Source: Pseudomonas furukawaii (GTDB lineage Bacteria > Pseudomonadota > Gammaproteobacteria > Pseudomonadales > Pseudomonadaceae). Taken from it: a stretch of 64,000 nt of DNA. The stretch's first letter is position 1; each line of letters starts with the position of its first letter. Shown here piece by piece: positions 25,979-35,974 of this stretch. The notes under the pieces were generated by a model. It saw only the letters and a program-made list of their open reading frames with translations. It did not search any database and was not told the DNA's origin. The stretch spans positions 4,216,001 through 4,280,000 of the forward strand of contig NZ_AP014862.1 in NCBI RefSeq assembly GCF_002355475.1. The letters are read 5' to 3'. The position numbers and the translations under genes were made by a program.

Positions 25979-26541
25979 GGCCGCTCCCGCAGACCCTGCC
26001 CATCGGAGGCCAGCCGGAACAACGCGCCATGGGCCACCTCCACCTGCATCAGTTGCGACCGGGCCATTTGCCGCGCCCGGGCCACCAGGATGCGAATCAC
26101 ACCGCCGTGGGTGACCAGCAACACCCGTTGCCCGAGAAATCGGACCCGCAGGCGCTCGCTGGCCGCCAGTACCCGCGCCTCGAAGTCCAGCAGAGACTCG
26201 CCGTCCGGCGGCGTGAAACTGTAGGGATCGTTCCAGAAGCGCCCCAGCCCTTCGGCCTGGTCCTCCATGAGTTCGGCGGCGCTGCGGCCCTCCCACTGGC
26301 CGAAATGCAATTCCCGCAGCTCGGGCTCGAAGGACAGCGGCAGGCCCAGCCGGCACTGCAGGTCACGGGCGAACCCGGCGCAGCGTTGCAACGGCGAGCT
26401 CACCAGCGCATCCCAGGGCCCCGCGCCCTCGATGCCCGCGCCCATCTGCGCCCAGCCCCGCTCGGTGAGGGCGTCATCCAGGCTGCCGCGAAAACCGCCG
26501 CCCCGCTCGGTCTCGCCATGGCGCAGGAGATCCAGCTTCAT
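25975..26541 (-). CDS. alpha-ribazole phosphatase (histidine phosphatase family)
   Basis: A 188-residue histidine-phosphatase-fold enzyme. The catalytic RHG motif is in [17 protein letters not shown], the second arginine in [11 protein letters not shown], the acid residue in ELHFGQWEG, and the second histidine in LVTHGGVIR. In the B12 pathway it dephosphorylates alpha-ribazole-5'-phosphate or adenosylcobalamin-5'-phosphate (enterobacterial name CobC, not the aminotransferase named cobC here). It overlaps cobT and cobS by 4 bp each, so coupling is tight. Confidence 0.93.
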   Translation of the reverse strand: MKLDLLRHGETERGGGFRGSLDDALTERGWAQMGAGIEGAGPWDALVSSPLQRCAGFARDLQCRLGLPLSFEPELRELHFGQWEGRSAAELMEDQAEGLGRFWNDPYSFTPPDGESLLDFEARVLAASERLRVRFLGQRVLLVTHGGVIRILVARARQMARSQLMQVEVAHGALFRLASDGQGLRERP

Positions 26542-27596
26542 GCCGGCCGATCCGACACCGCGGCCTCGGCGAAGGTCGCCATGCCACCGTGCAGCTCGCA
26601 GGCCAAGCGCAGCAGCGGCACCGCAGCCGCGGCGCCGCTGCCTTCGCCCAGACGCAGCCCCAGGTCCAGCAACGGGTCGGCTTCGAGCGCTTCCAGGACC
26701 GCCTTGTGGCCCGGCTCGGCGGAACGATGGGCGAACAGCAACCACTCCCGGCACGCGGGGTTCAGGCGCACCGCACAGAGGGCCGCGACGCTGCAGATGA
26801 AGCCGTCCACCAGGGCCGTCAGTCCCAGCTGACCGCAGGCCAGGTAGGCGCCCGCCAGGGCCGCCACTTCGAAACCGCCCAGGCACCGAAGGGTTTCCTC
26901 CGGACCGGTGCAGGCGCCCCGGTGCAAAGCCAGGGCACGGTCGATCACCGCCACCTTGCGTGCCACGCCCCGGTCGTCGAGACCGGTACCGGGACCGGTC
27001 AGGGCGCCGGCCGGCAAGCCCAGCAAGGCGCAGGCCAGGGCGCTGGCCGTGGTGGTATTGCCGATACCCATCTCTCCACCGACGAACAGCTCGGCACCGG
27101 CTCCCACGGCACGCTCGACGCTGGCCCGACCCGCTTCCAGGGCGATCAGGCACTGGGCCGCGGTCATTGCCGGCTCGCGGGCGAAGTTGGCCGTTCCGGC
27201 CCCCAGTTGCAGGTGCAGTACGCCGGGCAGGGGCTCCAGGGGAATCGCGGTCCCCAGGTCCACCAGCTCCAGGGTGGCGCCCAGGCTACGGGCCAGCACG
27301 CTGATGGCCGCTCCGCCCCGGACGAAGTTGCGCAGCATCTCGCCCGTCACGGCCTGGGGATAGGCGGAGACACCCTCCGCCACCACGCCATGATCGCCGG
27401 CGAAGACCGCAAACCAGGGATGCTCCAGCGACGGCCGCTCCCGTCCCTGGTGAGCCGCCAGGGTGATCGCCAGTTCCTCCAATTGGCCCAGTGCCCCACG
27501 GGGCTTGGTCAGCAGGTCCTGCCGGGCGCGGGCCTTGGCACGGGCGACGGGGTCCAGCGGTTGGCACGGCGCCTGCCACCAGTTCAACGCATTCAT
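26538..27596 (-). CDS. cobT: nicotinate-nucleotide--dimethylbenzimidazole phosphoribosyltransferase
   Basis: A 352-residue enzyme that makes alpha-ribazole-5'-phosphate from 5,6-dimethylbenzimidazole and nicotinate mononucleotide. Landmarks: [15 protein letters not shown] near residue 30, [43 protein letters not shown], and [16 protein letters not shown] with the catalytic Glu region further on (RLGEGSGAA). The ATG at 27596 is reached by a 4-bp overlap with cobU; the upstream frame extension lies in cobU and is not used. Together with bluB in the same operon it forms the lower-ligand branch. Confidence 0.95.
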   Translation of the reverse strand: MNALNWWQAPCQPLDPVARAKARARQDLLTKPRGALGQLEELAITLAAHQGRERPSLEHPWFAVFAGDHGVVAEGVSAYPQAVTGEMLRNFVRGGAAISVLARSLGATLELVDLGTAIPLEPLPGVLHLQLGAGTANFAREPAMTAAQCLIALEAGRASVERAVGAGAELFVGGEMGIGNTTTASALACALLGLPAGALTGPGTGLDDRGVARKVAVIDRALALHRGACTGPEETLRCLGGFEVAALAGAYLACGQLGLTALVDGFICSVAALCAVRLNPACREWLLFAHRSAEPGHKAVLEALEADPLLDLGLRLGEGSGAAAAVPLLRLACELHGGMATFAEAAVSDRPA

Positions 27597-28114
27597 AAGG
27601 CTTCTCCCTTGAGGATCATGGGCAGGCCGGCAACGGTGAACACCACCCGCTCGCAACGCTCGGCGATGGCCTGGTGCAGCCGGCCGGCTTCATCCACATA
27701 GCGACGGGTCAGTTCGCCCAGGGGCACCACGCCCAGGCCGGTTTCATTGCTCACCAGCAACAGGCGGCCGGGCAACTCGCCAAGGCAGGCCAGCAAGGCC
27801 TCACGCTCGGCGTCGAGACGGGCGGGGTCGTCCAGCATCAGCAGGTTGGTCAGCCAGAGGGTGAGGCAGTCCACCAGCAGGCAGGCATCGGGCGCGGCGC
27901 TTTCCCGCAGCACCCGGGCAAGTTCCAGCGGCTCCTCCACCAGCCCCCAATGCGCCGGACGGCGAGCGCGATGATGGGCGACCCGCGCACTCATCTCCCC
28001 GTCCAGAGGCAGGCTGGTGGCGACATAGGTGACCCTGAGCCCGCTTTCGCCGGCCAGGCGCTCGGCCAGCCGGCTCTTGCCGGAACGGGCGCCGCCGAGG
28101 ATGAGTTCAGGCAT
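27593..28114 (-). CDS. cobU: adenosylcobinamide kinase / adenosylcobinamide-phosphate guanylyltransferase
   Basis: A 173-residue bifunctional enzyme that phosphorylates adenosylcobinamide and then transfers GMP to it. The P-loop is [15 protein letters not shown] at the N-terminus. Other family blocks: [20 protein letters not shown] with the guanylylated histidine region, [12 protein letters not shown], and [21 protein letters not shown]. Length is typical (about 175). Known as cobP in Pseudomonas denitrificans nomenclature. It overlaps cobQ by 8 bp and cobT by 4 bp. Confidence 0.95.
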   Translation of the reverse strand: MPELILGGARSGKSRLAERLAGESGLRVTYVATSLPLDGEMSARVAHHRARRPAHWGLVEEPLELARVLRESAAPDACLLVDCLTLWLTNLLMLDDPARLDAEREALLACLGELPGRLLLVSNETGLGVVPLGELTRRYVDEAGRLHQAIAERCERVVFTVAGLPMILKGEAL

Positions 28115-29576
28115 GGGCGTTCTCCCGCAGGCCACAGAGTTGGGCGAGCAGCCCCGTATCCAGGTGTTGCTCCACCTGGTCGGCCAGCCGCTCGATGTCA
28201 CGTTCGCGCAGGGCGTGATAGTCCACCGCCCGGACCTCCGCCAGGCCCGCCCAGCGCAGCAGCGCCGTGCAGGCGTCGGAGGATTCGAACAGGCCGTGGA
28301 GGTAGGTGCCCATGACCTGGCCATCGGCACTGAGGGCGCCGTCGGCGCGGCCGTCGTCCAGGATCACCGCGGCACGCTCGAGCCCCGCCCCCGTGCTGAT
28401 GCCCGCGTGAATCTCATAGCCATTAACCGGGGCCCGCTCCAGAAACAGGCGACCGCTGACGTTGCGCAACTGTTTCTCGGGCTCCAGAACGGTGTCCACC
28501 GCCAGCAACCCCAACCCCGAACTGGTACCGGCCGCGCCCTCCAGGCCGTGGGGGTCGGCGATGGTGCGGCCGAGCATCTGATAACCGCCGCAGATGCCGA
28601 GCACCTTGCCGCCGTAACGCAGATGTCGCGCCAGGGCCTGGTCCCAGCCATGCTCGCGGAGCCGGGCGAGGTCGGCCCGGACGCTCTTGGAGCCCGGCAG
28701 GATGATCAGGTCGGCCGGCGGAATCGGCTGGCCTGGGGCGACGAAGGTCAGGGCCACCTGGGGATGCAGGCGCAGCGGATCGAAATCGGTGTGATTGCTG
28801 ATGCGCGGCAGCACCGGCACCGCCACCCGCAGCAGTTCGCCGGCCTTGTGGCCCTGCCGGGTATCGATGGCGTCCTCGGCTTCCAGGTGGAAATCGGTCA
28901 GATAGGGCAACACCCCCAGCACCGGCTTGCCGGTACGCGCCTCCAGCCAGTCCAGGCCGGGCTGGAGCAAGGCGATGTCGCCCCGGAAACGGTTGATGAC
29001 GAACCCCTTCACCCGCGCCTGCTCGCTTTCCGAAAGCAGCGCCAGGGTGCCCACCAGATGGGCGAAGACCCCGCCCCGGTCGATATCCGCCACCAGGATC
29101 ACCGGGCAGTCCACCGCCTCGGCGAAGCCCATGTTGGCGATGTCGTTGGCCCGCAGGTTGATCTCCGCCGGAGAGCCCGCGCCCTCCACCAGCACCACCG
29201 GGTACTCGGCGGACAGGCGCTGGTGGGACGCCAGCACGGCGGCCATCGCCACCCGTTTGTAGTCGTGGTAGGCGGCCGCGTTCATCGAGGTCACGGCGCG
29301 GCCGTGGATGATCACCTGGGCGCCGATGTCGGTGTTGGGCTTGAGCAGCACCGGGTTCATGTCGGTGTGGGGCGCCAGCCCGCAGGCCTGCGCCTGCACC
29401 GCCTGGGCACGGCCGATTTCGCCGCCGTCCTCGGTCACGGCGCTGTTCAGCGCCATGTTCTGTGGCTTGAAGGGCGCCACCGCCACGCCCTGGCGGTGCA
29501 GCCAGCGGCAAAGCGCGGTCACCAGGGTGCTCTTGCCGGCGTCGGACGTGGTGCCCTGCACCATCAGGGTGGTCAT
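28107..29576 (-). CDS. cobQ: cobyric acid synthase (glutamine-hydrolysing)
   Basis: A 489-residue amidotransferase that amidates carboxylates b, d, e and g of adenosylcobyrinic a,c-diamide to make adenosylcobyric acid. The N-terminal synthetase half starts with the P-loop-like [20 protein letters not shown] and includes [13 protein letters not shown]. The C-terminal class I glutaminase-like half has the nucleophile region [13 protein letters not shown] and the histidine in GTYLHGLFE. Length fits the family. It overlaps its neighbours by 4 and 8 bp in the operon. Confidence 0.96.
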   Translation of the reverse strand: MTTLMVQGTTSDAGKSTLVTALCRWLHRQGVAVAPFKPQNMALNSAVTEDGGEIGRAQAVQAQACGLAPHTDMNPVLLKPNTDIGAQVIIHGRAVTSMNAAAYHDYKRVAMAAVLASHQRLSAEYPVVLVEGAGSPAEINLRANDIANMGFAEAVDCPVILVADIDRGGVFAHLVGTLALLSESEQARVKGFVINRFRGDIALLQPGLDWLEARTGKPVLGVLPYLTDFHLEAEDAIDTRQGHKAGELLRVAVPVLPRISNHTDFDPLRLHPQVALTFVAPGQPIPPADLIILPGSKSVRADLARLREHGWDQALARHLRYGGKVLGICGGYQMLGRTIADPHGLEGAAGTSSGLGLLAVDTVLEPEKQLRNVSGRLFLERAPVNGYEIHAGISTGAGLERAAVILDDGRADGALSADGQVMGTYLHGLFESSDACTALLRWAGLAEVRAVDYHALRERDIERLADQVEQHLDTGLLAQLCGLRENAHA

Positions 29577-30565
29577 GAGTGATCCTTGGCGTAGTCGATA
29601 AGGGCCGCGCGTAAGCGCCGCCAGCCGGATTCATCCGGCGGCAGGCCGAAGCGCAGACTGGCCGGCTGCATGAACAGACGGGTCAGGATGCCGCGTGCGG
29701 CGAGGTAGTCATGGAGTCGGGCGGCGTCCTCCCGGAGCAGTCGCTGGAACAGCGCGGTGCCGCCGGCGGGCGCCAGTCCGCACTCGCCCAGGAGCCGCTC
29801 GAGCCGGGCGCCGTCACGCGACAGCGCCAGCCGCTGCCGAACCTGCCCGGCCTCGTCGGCCAGCAGCGTGCGCGCCAGGGCGCGAGCGGGACCGCTCACC
29901 GCCCAGGGACCGAGCTGTTCCTCAAGCCGCTGCAGCAACGCCGGTTCCGCCAGCACGAAGCCCAGTCGGATGCCGGCAAGGCCGAAGAACTTGCCGAAGG
30001 AGCGCAACACCACCAGGCCCGGCGCTGGGGTCGATCCGCACAGGCTGTGCTCTGGCGTGCAGTCCATGAAGGCCTCATCCACCAGCAGCCATCCGCCCCG
30101 CGCCACCAGCCGGCCATGCCAGGCCAGCAACCGCTCCCGAGCCAGGCGCTCGCCCGTGGGGTTGTTGGGGTTGACCACCAGCAGGACGTCCAGGCGATCC
30201 AGCGCCTGCTCGACTTCATCGCTGCGCAGCGCCACCACTTCGTGGCCCTCGCGCTGCCACGCATGGGCATGTTCGGCATAGCAGGGGGCGACGACCCCGA
30301 CCCGGCTGGCCGCCCGCAGCCGGGGCAAGGCCTGGATGGCGGCCTGGGAACCGGCCACCGGCAGCAGCGAGGCGGCCCCGTAGTAGCCTCGAGCGGCTTC
30401 CTCCAGGCCATCGTCCCGCTCGGGCAGGCGCGTCCAGGCGGCCGCCGGGATCTCGGGCAGCGCCCAGCCGTAGGGTGCGATGCCGGTGGACAGGTCGAGC
30501 CAGTCCGTTTCGGCGATCCCGTAGCGCCGGGCCGCCGCCTTCAGTCGTCCGCCGTGTTCAAGCAA
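29573..30565 (-). CDS. cobC: threonine-phosphate decarboxylase-type aminotransferase of B12 synthesis
   Basis: A 330-residue PLP enzyme (aminotransferase fold I) that supplies (R)-1-amino-2-propanol phosphate from threonine phosphate for attachment to cobyric acid; called CobC in Pseudomonas and CobD in Salmonella. Landmarks: [14 protein letters not shown], the [11 protein letters not shown] block, LLVDEAFMD, and the PLP lysine in [17 protein letters not shown]. The frame starts with a TTG at 30565, overlapping the end of cobD by 8 bp; no good ATG exists near the N-terminus, and the product ([16 protein letters not shown]) begins as in relatives. Confidence 0.93.
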   Translation of the reverse strand: MLEHGGRLKAAARRYGIAETDWLDLSTGIAPYGWALPEIPAAAWTRLPERDDGLEEAARGYYGAASLLPVAGSQAAIQALPRLRAASRVGVVAPCYAEHAHAWQREGHEVVALRSDEVEQALDRLDVLLVVNPNNPTGERLARERLLAWHGRLVARGGWLLVDEAFMDCTPEHSLCGSTPAPGLVVLRSFGKFFGLAGIRLGFVLAEPALLQRLEEQLGPWAVSGPARALARTLLADEAGQVRQRLALSRDGARLERLLGECGLAPAGGTALFQRLLREDAARLHDYLAARGILTRLFMQPASLRFGLPPDESGWRRLRAALIDYAKDHS

Positions 30566-31466
30566 GGAGCCAGCCCCCCAGGATCAGGATGGCCAGCCAG
30601 AGCACCACGCCCTGGCGCACCAGGTCCATGGCCCGGCGGATGTCCCGGGCACTGGCTTCCGGCCCCTCCCCCAGCAGCGGCCGCTCATGGCGCTCGCCGT
30701 GGTAGACCGCCGCCCCGCCCAGGGCCACGCCCAGGGCGCCGGCGCCCGCCGCCATCACCGGACCGGCGTTGGGACTGTCCCAGCGCGGCGCCTGTCGCCG
30801 CCAGCAGCGCAGGGCCTGCCGGGTCCGGCCGAGCAGCGCATAGGTCAGGGCCACCAGCCGCGCCGGCAGGTAGTTGAGGACATCGTCGATGCGCGCGGCG
30901 GCCCAGCCGAATCGTTCGAAACGCGCGTTGCGGTAGCCCCACATGGCGTCCAGGGTGTTGGACAGGCGATAGAGCACCACGCCCGGCGCACCCGCCACGG
31001 CGAACCAGAACAGCGCGGCGAAGACCGCGTCGCTGCCGTTCTCCAGCACCGACTCGGTGGCGGCGCGGGCCACGGCGGATTCGTCCAGCTCGCGGGTTTC
31101 CCGGCTGACCATGTAGCCCACGCGACGACGGGCCTCGTCCAGGTCGCCAGCCTCCAGGGCATCGGCCACCGGCTCGGCATGCTCGTTCAGGCTGCGCAAC
31201 CCGATGGCGGCGTAGAGCGCCACCACCCCCACCAGCCAGCCGATGTAGGGCAGCTGTGACAACAGCCAGGCCAGCAGGCTCAGCGGCAGCACCGCCAGCA
31301 CCCAGGCGCTGACGCCATGGCTGCGCCAGCCCCTGCCGCCCGAGTTGAAGCGCCGCTCCAGGCGGTGGGCGAAATTGCCGAAGGCCACCAGCGGATGCCA
31401 GCGCCTCGGTTCGCCGAACAGGGCATCCAGCGCCACCGCGCCGAGCGTGAGCAAGCCCAGGCTCAT
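30558..31466 (-). CDS. cobD: adenosylcobinamide-phosphate synthase (CbiB/CobD)
   Basis: A 302-residue inner-membrane enzyme that attaches aminopropanol phosphate to adenosylcobyric acid. Family blocks: [17 protein letters not shown] at the N-terminus, [37 protein letters not shown], and [19 protein letters not shown], followed by [15 protein letters not shown]. About five hydrophobic segments support membrane insertion. The ATG at 31466 overlaps the bluB stop in an ATGA. Pseudomonas usage is cobD, Salmonella cbiB. Confidence 0.95.
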   Translation of the reverse strand: MSLGLLTLGAVALDALFGEPRRWHPLVAFGNFAHRLERRFNSGGRGWRSHGVSAWVLAVLPLSLLAWLLSQLPYIGWLVGVVALYAAIGLRSLNEHAEPVADALEAGDLDEARRRVGYMVSRETRELDESAVARAATESVLENGSDAVFAALFWFAVAGAPGVVLYRLSNTLDAMWGYRNARFERFGWAAARIDDVLNYLPARLVALTYALLGRTRQALRCWRRQAPRWDSPNAGPVMAAGAGALGVALGGAAVYHGERHERPLLGEGPEASARDIRRAMDLVRQGVVLWLAILILGGWLLA

Positions 31467-32113
31467 GGCCGCGCCTCCCATTGATTCTCGAACAGCAGGT
31501 CCGCCAGCGGCCGGGGCTGCGCCCAGCCTTCCAGGGCCAGCATGGGCGCCGGATAGAACTCGGTCACCGGTCCCAGGCAGAGCACGGCGACCGGCTTGCC
31601 GCCCTCGGGCATGCCCAGCAGGCTCGCCAGGGCAACGGGGTCGAACAGCGAAACCCAGCCCAGGCCCAGCCCCTCGGCGCGGGCCGCGAGCCAGAGGTTC
31701 TGGATGGCGCAGGAAAGCGATGCCAGGTCCATCTCCGGCAGGGTCCGGCGGCCGAACACATGGGCTTCGCGCCCATCCATCAAGGCCGCGACCAGCAGTT
31801 CGGCACAGTCGCGGACGCCTTCCACCTTGAGTCGCATGAAGGCATCCGAGCGTTCCCCCAGGGCCTCGGCGGTACGCGCCCGCTCCGCCTCCACCAACCC
31901 GTGGATCGCCTCGCGCAGCTCGGCACGGGTGATGCGAATGAAGCGCCAGGGCTGCATCAACCCCACGCTGGGCGCCTGATGGGCGGCCTCCAGCAGGCGC
32001 GCCAGCAGCTCGGGGGCGACCTCGCCCCCGCTGAAATGACGCATGTCGCGACGCTCGGCGATGGCGCGATAGACCGCCGCTCGCTCATCGGGGCTGAAGG
32101 CGTGGTCGCTCAT
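31463..32113 (-). CDS. bluB: 5,6-dimethylbenzimidazole synthase
   Basis: A 216-residue flavoenzyme of the nitroreductase fold that cleaves reduced FMN with oxygen to form 5,6-dimethylbenzimidazole, the B12 lower ligand. The BluB pattern is seen: [19 protein letters not shown] near the N-terminus, [34 protein letters not shown], and the terminal [17 protein letters not shown] plain nitroreductase is the alternative, but the cobT-containing operon settles the matter. Overlaps of 4 bp join it to cobB and cobD. It implies oxygen-dependent lower-ligand synthesis. Confidence 0.95.
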   Translation of the reverse strand: MSDHAFSPDERAAVYRAIAERRDMRHFSGGEVAPELLARLLEAAHQAPSVGLMQPWRFIRITRAELREAIHGLVEAERARTAEALGERSDAFMRLKVEGVRDCAELLVAALMDGREAHVFGRRTLPEMDLASLSCAIQNLWLAARAEGLGLGWVSLFDPVALASLLGMPEGGKPVAVLCLGPVTEFYPAPMLALEGWAQPRPLADLLFENQWEARP

Positions 32114-33399
32114 GGTCTGAACAGCTCCGCGGCGGCTCGGGGATTGGACGGCAGGTAGAAGTGGATGTACGAGGCGGTCAGGCGCCCGGAGCGGAACACC
32201 GCTTCGGCTACGGGTTTGTCGTTGGGGCAAAGGCCCCGGACCAGGGGCACCTGCGGGGAGTCCAGCAGCGAATGGTGGAAGGTGTGGCCCCGCAGCGAAC
32301 CCTCGGGCAGCCGCGCCTCCTGCAGGGCCAGGGCGGCCAGGCGCTTCTGCAGGGTGGCTCGACCGGGGAGCAGGCCGAGCAGATCGGCGGCTGCGCCCGT
32401 CACGTCGGTCAGCCCCTCCAGCAGGTAGAGCATGCCGCCACATTCCGCGAGGATCGGCTTGCCGGCCTGATGATGCGCGCGGATGGCCTCCGCCATGGCG
32501 CGATTCCCGGCCAGTTGCGGCAGATGCAGTTCCGGATAGCCGCCGGGCAGATAGAGACTGTCCACCTCCGGCAAGGCGTTGTCGGCCAACGGCGAGAAGA
32601 ACCTGAGTTCGGCGCCCAGCTGTTCGAGGAGGTCCAGGTTGGCCTGGTACAGGAAGGCGAACGAGGTATCCCGCGCAACGCCGATGCGCACGCCGGCCAG
32701 GTCGGGCCGCTCTCCCGGCGCCTCCGGCGCGGCGAAGCGGACCGCGGGCGGCAAGGCCACCTCGGCGCTGGCGGCCAGCGCATCGGCGGCGGCATCCAGG
32801 CGGGCATCCAGGTCCGCCAGTTCCTCGGCCTGCACCAGTCCCAGGTGCCGGCTGGGCAGTTCCACCTCGCTGCTGCGTGGCAGGGCGCCATACCAGCGGA
32901 TCCAGTCCGGCAGGCTGTCGCGGATCAGGTCGCTGTGCCGCTGGCTGCCGACACGATTGCCCAGCACCCCGGCGAACGGCAGGTCCGGCTGGTAGGTGGC
33001 CAGGCCCACCGCCAGGGCGCCGAAGGTCTGGGCCATGGCCGCGCCATTGATCACGCCCAGCACCGGAACGCCGAAGCGTCGGGCCAGGTCGGCCGCCGAC
33101 GGCGAGCCGTCGAACAGCCCCATCACCCCCTCGATCAGGATCAGGTCGGCGTCACCGGCGGCCTCCCAGAGCAGGCGACGGCTCTCGGCCTCGCCCACCA
33201 TCCAGAGGTCCAGCTGGTACACGGGATGGCCCGAAGCCCGGGCGAGGATCATCGGATCGAGGAAATCCGGACCGCACTTGAAGACCCGCACCCGGCGCCC
33301 TTGACGGGCGTGGAGACGCGCCAGGGCTGCCGTGACGGTGGTCTTGCCCTGCCCCGAGGCCGGGGCGGCGATCAACAGGGCGGGACAGGAACGTTCCAT
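32110..33399 (-). CDS. cobB: cobyrinic/hydrogenobyrinic acid a,c-diamide synthase
   Basis: A 429-residue glutamine amidotransferase that amidates the a and c carboxylates of the corrin. The N-terminal P-loop is LLIAAPASGQGKTTVTAAL, followed by FKCGPDFLDPMILARASG, LILIEGVMGLFDG, and the C-terminal glutaminase part with the nucleophile in PILAECGGMLYLLEGL and the histidine in LRGHTFHHSLLDS. Length fits the family. Its ATG shares one base with the cobO stop (TGATG), and its end overlaps bluB by 4 bp. Confidence 0.96.
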   Translation of the reverse strand: MERSCPALLIAAPASGQGKTTVTAALARLHARQGRRVRVFKCGPDFLDPMILARASGHPVYQLDLWMVGEAESRRLLWEAAGDADLILIEGVMGLFDGSPSAADLARRFGVPVLGVINGAAMAQTFGALAVGLATYQPDLPFAGVLGNRVGSQRHSDLIRDSLPDWIRWYGALPRSSEVELPSRHLGLVQAEELADLDARLDAAADALAASAEVALPPAVRFAAPEAPGERPDLAGVRIGVARDTSFAFLYQANLDLLEQLGAELRFFSPLADNALPEVDSLYLPGGYPELHLPQLAGNRAMAEAIRAHHQAGKPILAECGGMLYLLEGLTDVTGAAADLLGLLPGRATLQKRLAALALQEARLPEGSLRGHTFHHSLLDSPQVPLVRGLCPNDKPVAEAVFRSGRLTASYIHFYLPSNPRAAAELFRP

Positions 33400-34010
33400 C
33401 AGAACTCCACGCCCTTCTGGGCCTTCACGCCGGCCTTGAAGGCGTGCTTCACCAGGCTCATCTCGGTGACGGTGTCGGCGGCCTCGACCAGGCCCTCCGG
33501 CGCGCCCCGGCCGGTGGCCACGACATGCTGGTGCTCCGGGCGAGACTGGATGTCCCGCAGCACCTCGTCCAGTTCCAGGTAGCCGTGCTTCAGCGCGATG
33601 TTCAGCTCATCCAGCACCACCAGCCCCACCCGGGGATCGTCCAGCAGCTCACGGGCGATCGCCCAGGCCGCACGGGACTTCTCGATATCGCGCTGGCGAT
33701 CCTGGGTGTCCCAGGTGTAGCCCTCGCCCATCACGTGGTAGCTGACCTCCTCGGGAAAACGCCGGAAGAAGGCCTCCTCCCCGGTGGACATGCCGCCCTT
33801 GATGAACTGCACCACGCCCACCTTCATGCCGTGGCCAAGGGCCCGGGCCACCATGCCGAAGGCGGAGCTGCTCTTGCCCTTGCCGTTGCCGGTGTGCACC
33901 AGCAGCAGGCCGTACTCGTCCCGGGCCTGGGCGATCTTCTCGTCGATCAGCGCTTTCTTGCGCTGCATGCGGGCCTTGTGGCGGGCATCGCGTTCGGCGG
34001 ATTCGGTCAT
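33399..34010 (-). CDS. cobO: cob(I)yrinic acid a,c-diamide adenosyltransferase (CobA/BtuR type)
   Basis: A 203-residue ATP:corrinoid adenosyltransferase that adds the 5'-deoxyadenosyl ligand to cobalt. The P-loop is LLLVHTGNGKGKSSSAFGM, followed by VGVVQFIKGGMSTGEE, the substrate block YTWDTQDRQRDIEKSR and VLDELNIALKHGYLEL, then VVATGRGAPEGLVEAADTVT. A charged N-terminal extension (DARHKARMQRKKALIDEK) is normal for the family. The ATG at 34010 has GGAGCGACC upstream. It follows btuB by 11 bp and leads the string of overlapping cob genes. Confidence 0.96.
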   Translation of the reverse strand: MTESAERDARHKARMQRKKALIDEKIAQARDEYGLLLVHTGNGKGKSSSAFGMVARALGHGMKVGVVQFIKGGMSTGEEAFFRRFPEEVSYHVMGEGYTWDTQDRQRDIEKSRAAWAIARELLDDPRVGLVVLDELNIALKHGYLELDEVLRDIQSRPEHQHVVATGRGAPEGLVEAADTVTEMSLVKHAFKAGVKAQKGVEF

Positions 34011-34021
34011 GGTCGCTCCTG

Positions 34022-35896
34022 TCAGAGGGCTTGGTAGCGGACGGTGAAATACACGGCCTGGCCGGGCTGGTTGTAGTCCAGCGCGGTCTCGTAGTCGGCG
34101 TCCAACAGGTTGGTCACCCTGGCCTGCAGGCGCCACTCATCGTCCAGCCAGTACTCACCGCGCAGGTCGAGGGTGGCGTAGCCGGCCACCTCGTTGCGGT
34201 TGGCCAGATCGTCGTAGCTGCGGCCCTCTGCATGAAGGGTAGCGCCCACGCCAAAGCGGCCGATGCGGCGATCGATATCGAGATTGAAGGCCTGCTGGGG
34301 GCGGCGCGGCAGTTCATTGCCGGCGTTGGCGCTGCCATCGCGGTTCTCGGTGTCGAGGAAGGTGGCATTGGCGCGCCAGTCCCAGCCCAGCCATTGGCTG
34401 CCGAGGACCAGCTCGAGGCCGTCGATGCGGGCCTTGCCGATATTGTTCGGGCCACCGAAGGGGCCCAGGGTGGAGTCGTAGGCAATCAGGTCATCGATAT
34501 CGTTGCGGAACAGGTTGGCGGACCAGTGCCCCCACTCATGCCGACCGGACAGCGACGCCTCGATGCTTTCGGAGGTCTCGGCATCCAGGTTCGGGTTGCC
34601 GTAGCCCGGGTAGTAGAGCTCGTTGAAACTGGGCGCCTTGAAGGCCGTGCCATAACTCAGGCCGAAGCGTACCGCCTCGCTAAGTGCCAATCCCCAAGCG
34701 GCGTTGCCAGTGTCGTGGGTGCCGAACTGCTCGTTGTCGTCGCGACGAAGACTGAGCTGCCAGTCCTGGCGACCGTGCTCGCCCAGATACTGGACGAACC
34801 CGCCTTCATTCTTGCGCGAGTCCTTGTCGAAGGGGGTGGAGCTGCTGACCTGGTCCCGTTGCCAGTCATAGCCGAGGGTCAGTACATGCCCCTCGGCCAG
34901 GGTGACGTCGTTGAGCCAGGATGCACTGTCGCGCTTGGAGTCGAAGCGAGCATCGAACTGGCCATCCACTTCGCTGCGGGACCTGTCCTCGCTGCGACCG
35001 GCCTGCAGGGTGACGTCCCACGCCTCGAGCGGACTGAAGCGCGCCCGGCCGCCCGTGACCGACTGGCGGTTGTCGGCATTGGCATCGTGCCCCCCCAGGG
35101 GATGGAAGAAGCCGAAGCGGTCGATATCGTCGTAGTCGTTATGCGCCCTGGCACGCATCAGGGTGCCGTCCAGCTCCAGTCCGTTGTCGAAACGGAGTCC
35201 CGCCCGCAGGGTGCCGGACAGATTGCGATAGCCGTCGGCGTCCGGCTCGTAGTAATTGCTCCCCTGGCGACGGGAGTTGATGCCATCGGTGTCCTGGCTG
35301 CTGACGCCCAGGTTGTACCAGGCCTTGTCGTCGCCACCGGCCACGCCGGCGCTGCCTTCATAGCTGTCGTGAGTACCGTAGCCGGCGGAGAACCAGGGTT
35401 TGGCACGACCATCGCCACCGCCCTTGCGGGTGAAGATCTGGATTACGCCACCGATGGCTTCCGAGCCATAGAGGCTGGAGCGCGGACCACGAACCACTTC
35501 GATGCGCTCGATCAGCTCCACCGGAAGGTCCTGGAAGGCTGTCAGGCCGGCGCTGACCGACCCCACCTTGACCCCGTCGATCAGCACCAGGACGTGGTCG
35601 GACTCGGCGCCACGCATGAACAAGGTGGTGTTCTTGCCCGGGCCGCCATTGTTGCTCAGGGTCACCCCCGGCACCCTGCGCAGCAGCTCGGGCACCGACC
35701 GGGCCTGGCTCCGCTCGATCTCCTCACGATCGATCACCGTGGTCGCGGCCAGGCTGGCCCTGACCGGCCGTTCGCTGCGGGTGGCGGTGACCACCTGTTC
35801 GTCCAGGGTCAGGGGCGCGGCGGCCAGGAAGCTGGAAAGGGATGTGCCGCCCAGCAGCGCAAAGGCCGCGGGCTTGATTAAAGGCTTGCGAATCAA
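34022..35896 (-). CDS. btuB: TonB-dependent vitamin B12 receptor
   Basis: A 624-residue outer-membrane receptor for cobalamin, first gene of the operon. After a signal peptide (PLIKPAAFALLGGTSLSSFL) come a TonB-box region (LDEQVVTATRSERP), a plug (TVIDREEIERSQARSVPELL, VLVLIDGVKVGSVSAGL, VRGPRSSLYGSEAIGGV) and the barrel, ending NQPGQAVYFTVRYQAL. I chose a TTG start at 35896 with GGAG 8 nt upstream; an ATG further out (35929) would lie inside the stem next to the ribosome-binding site. A cobalamin riboswitch precedes it, giving repression by B12. It is not certain that the whole operon depends on this switch, but no other promoter is evident. Confidence 0.95.
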   Translation of the reverse strand: MIRKPLIKPAAFALLGGTSLSSFLAAAPLTLDEQVVTATRSERPVRASLAATTVIDREEIERSQARSVPELLRRVPGVTLSNNGGPGKNTTLFMRGAESDHVLVLIDGVKVGSVSAGLTAFQDLPVELIERIEVVRGPRSSLYGSEAIGGVIQIFTRKGGGDGRAKPWFSAGYGTHDSYEGSAGVAGGDDKAWYNLGVSSQDTDGINSRRQGSNYYEPDADGYRNLSGTLRAGLRFDNGLELDGTLMRARAHNDYDDIDRFGFFHPLGGHDANADNRQSVTGGRARFSPLEAWDVTLQAGRSEDRSRSEVDGQFDARFDSKRDSASWLNDVTLAEGHVLTLGYDWQRDQVSSSTPFDKDSRKNEGGFVQYLGEHGRQDWQLSLRRDDNEQFGTHDTGNAAWGLALSEAVRFGLSYGTAFKAPSFNELYYPGYGNPNLDAETSESIEASLSGRHEWGHWSANLFRNDIDDLIAYDSTLGPFGGPNNIGKARIDGLELVLGSQWLGWDWRANATFLDTENRDGSANAGNELPRRPQQAFNLDIDRRIGRFGVGATLHAEGRSYDDLANRNEVAGYATLDLRGEYWLDDEWRLQARVTNLLDADYETALDYNQPGQAVYFTVRYQAL

Positions 35897-35908
35897 GATC
35901 TGCTCTCC

Positions 35909-35927
35909 GTCGCGCCACCCGCGCGAC
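35909..35927 (-). promoter_or_regulatory. hairpin adjoining the btuB ribosome-binding site (possible riboswitch expression platform)
   Basis: In the minus-strand transcript GTCGCGC-GGGTG-GCGCGAC forms a perfect 7-bp stem that ends exactly where the GGAG of btuB begins (35905-35908). Its place between the aptamer and the start fits a translational expression platform. Confidence 0.55.
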
Positions 35928-35974
35928 ATCTGTGGGGTCTGCAGGGCGGAAGGTCCGCCGTGCGCTGGTTGCAC

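Noticed and set aside
31463-32113. bluB as a generic nitroreductase
   Set aside because: Sequence blocks and its place between cobB and cobD with cobT in the same operon favour 5,6-dimethylbenzimidazole synthase.
25076-34010. Long plus-strand frames opposite the cob genes (for example 28029-29582 and 32161-33582)
   Set aside because: They are antisense shadows of high-G+C coding DNA, rich in Gln, His and Gly, and cover genes with unmistakable motifs.
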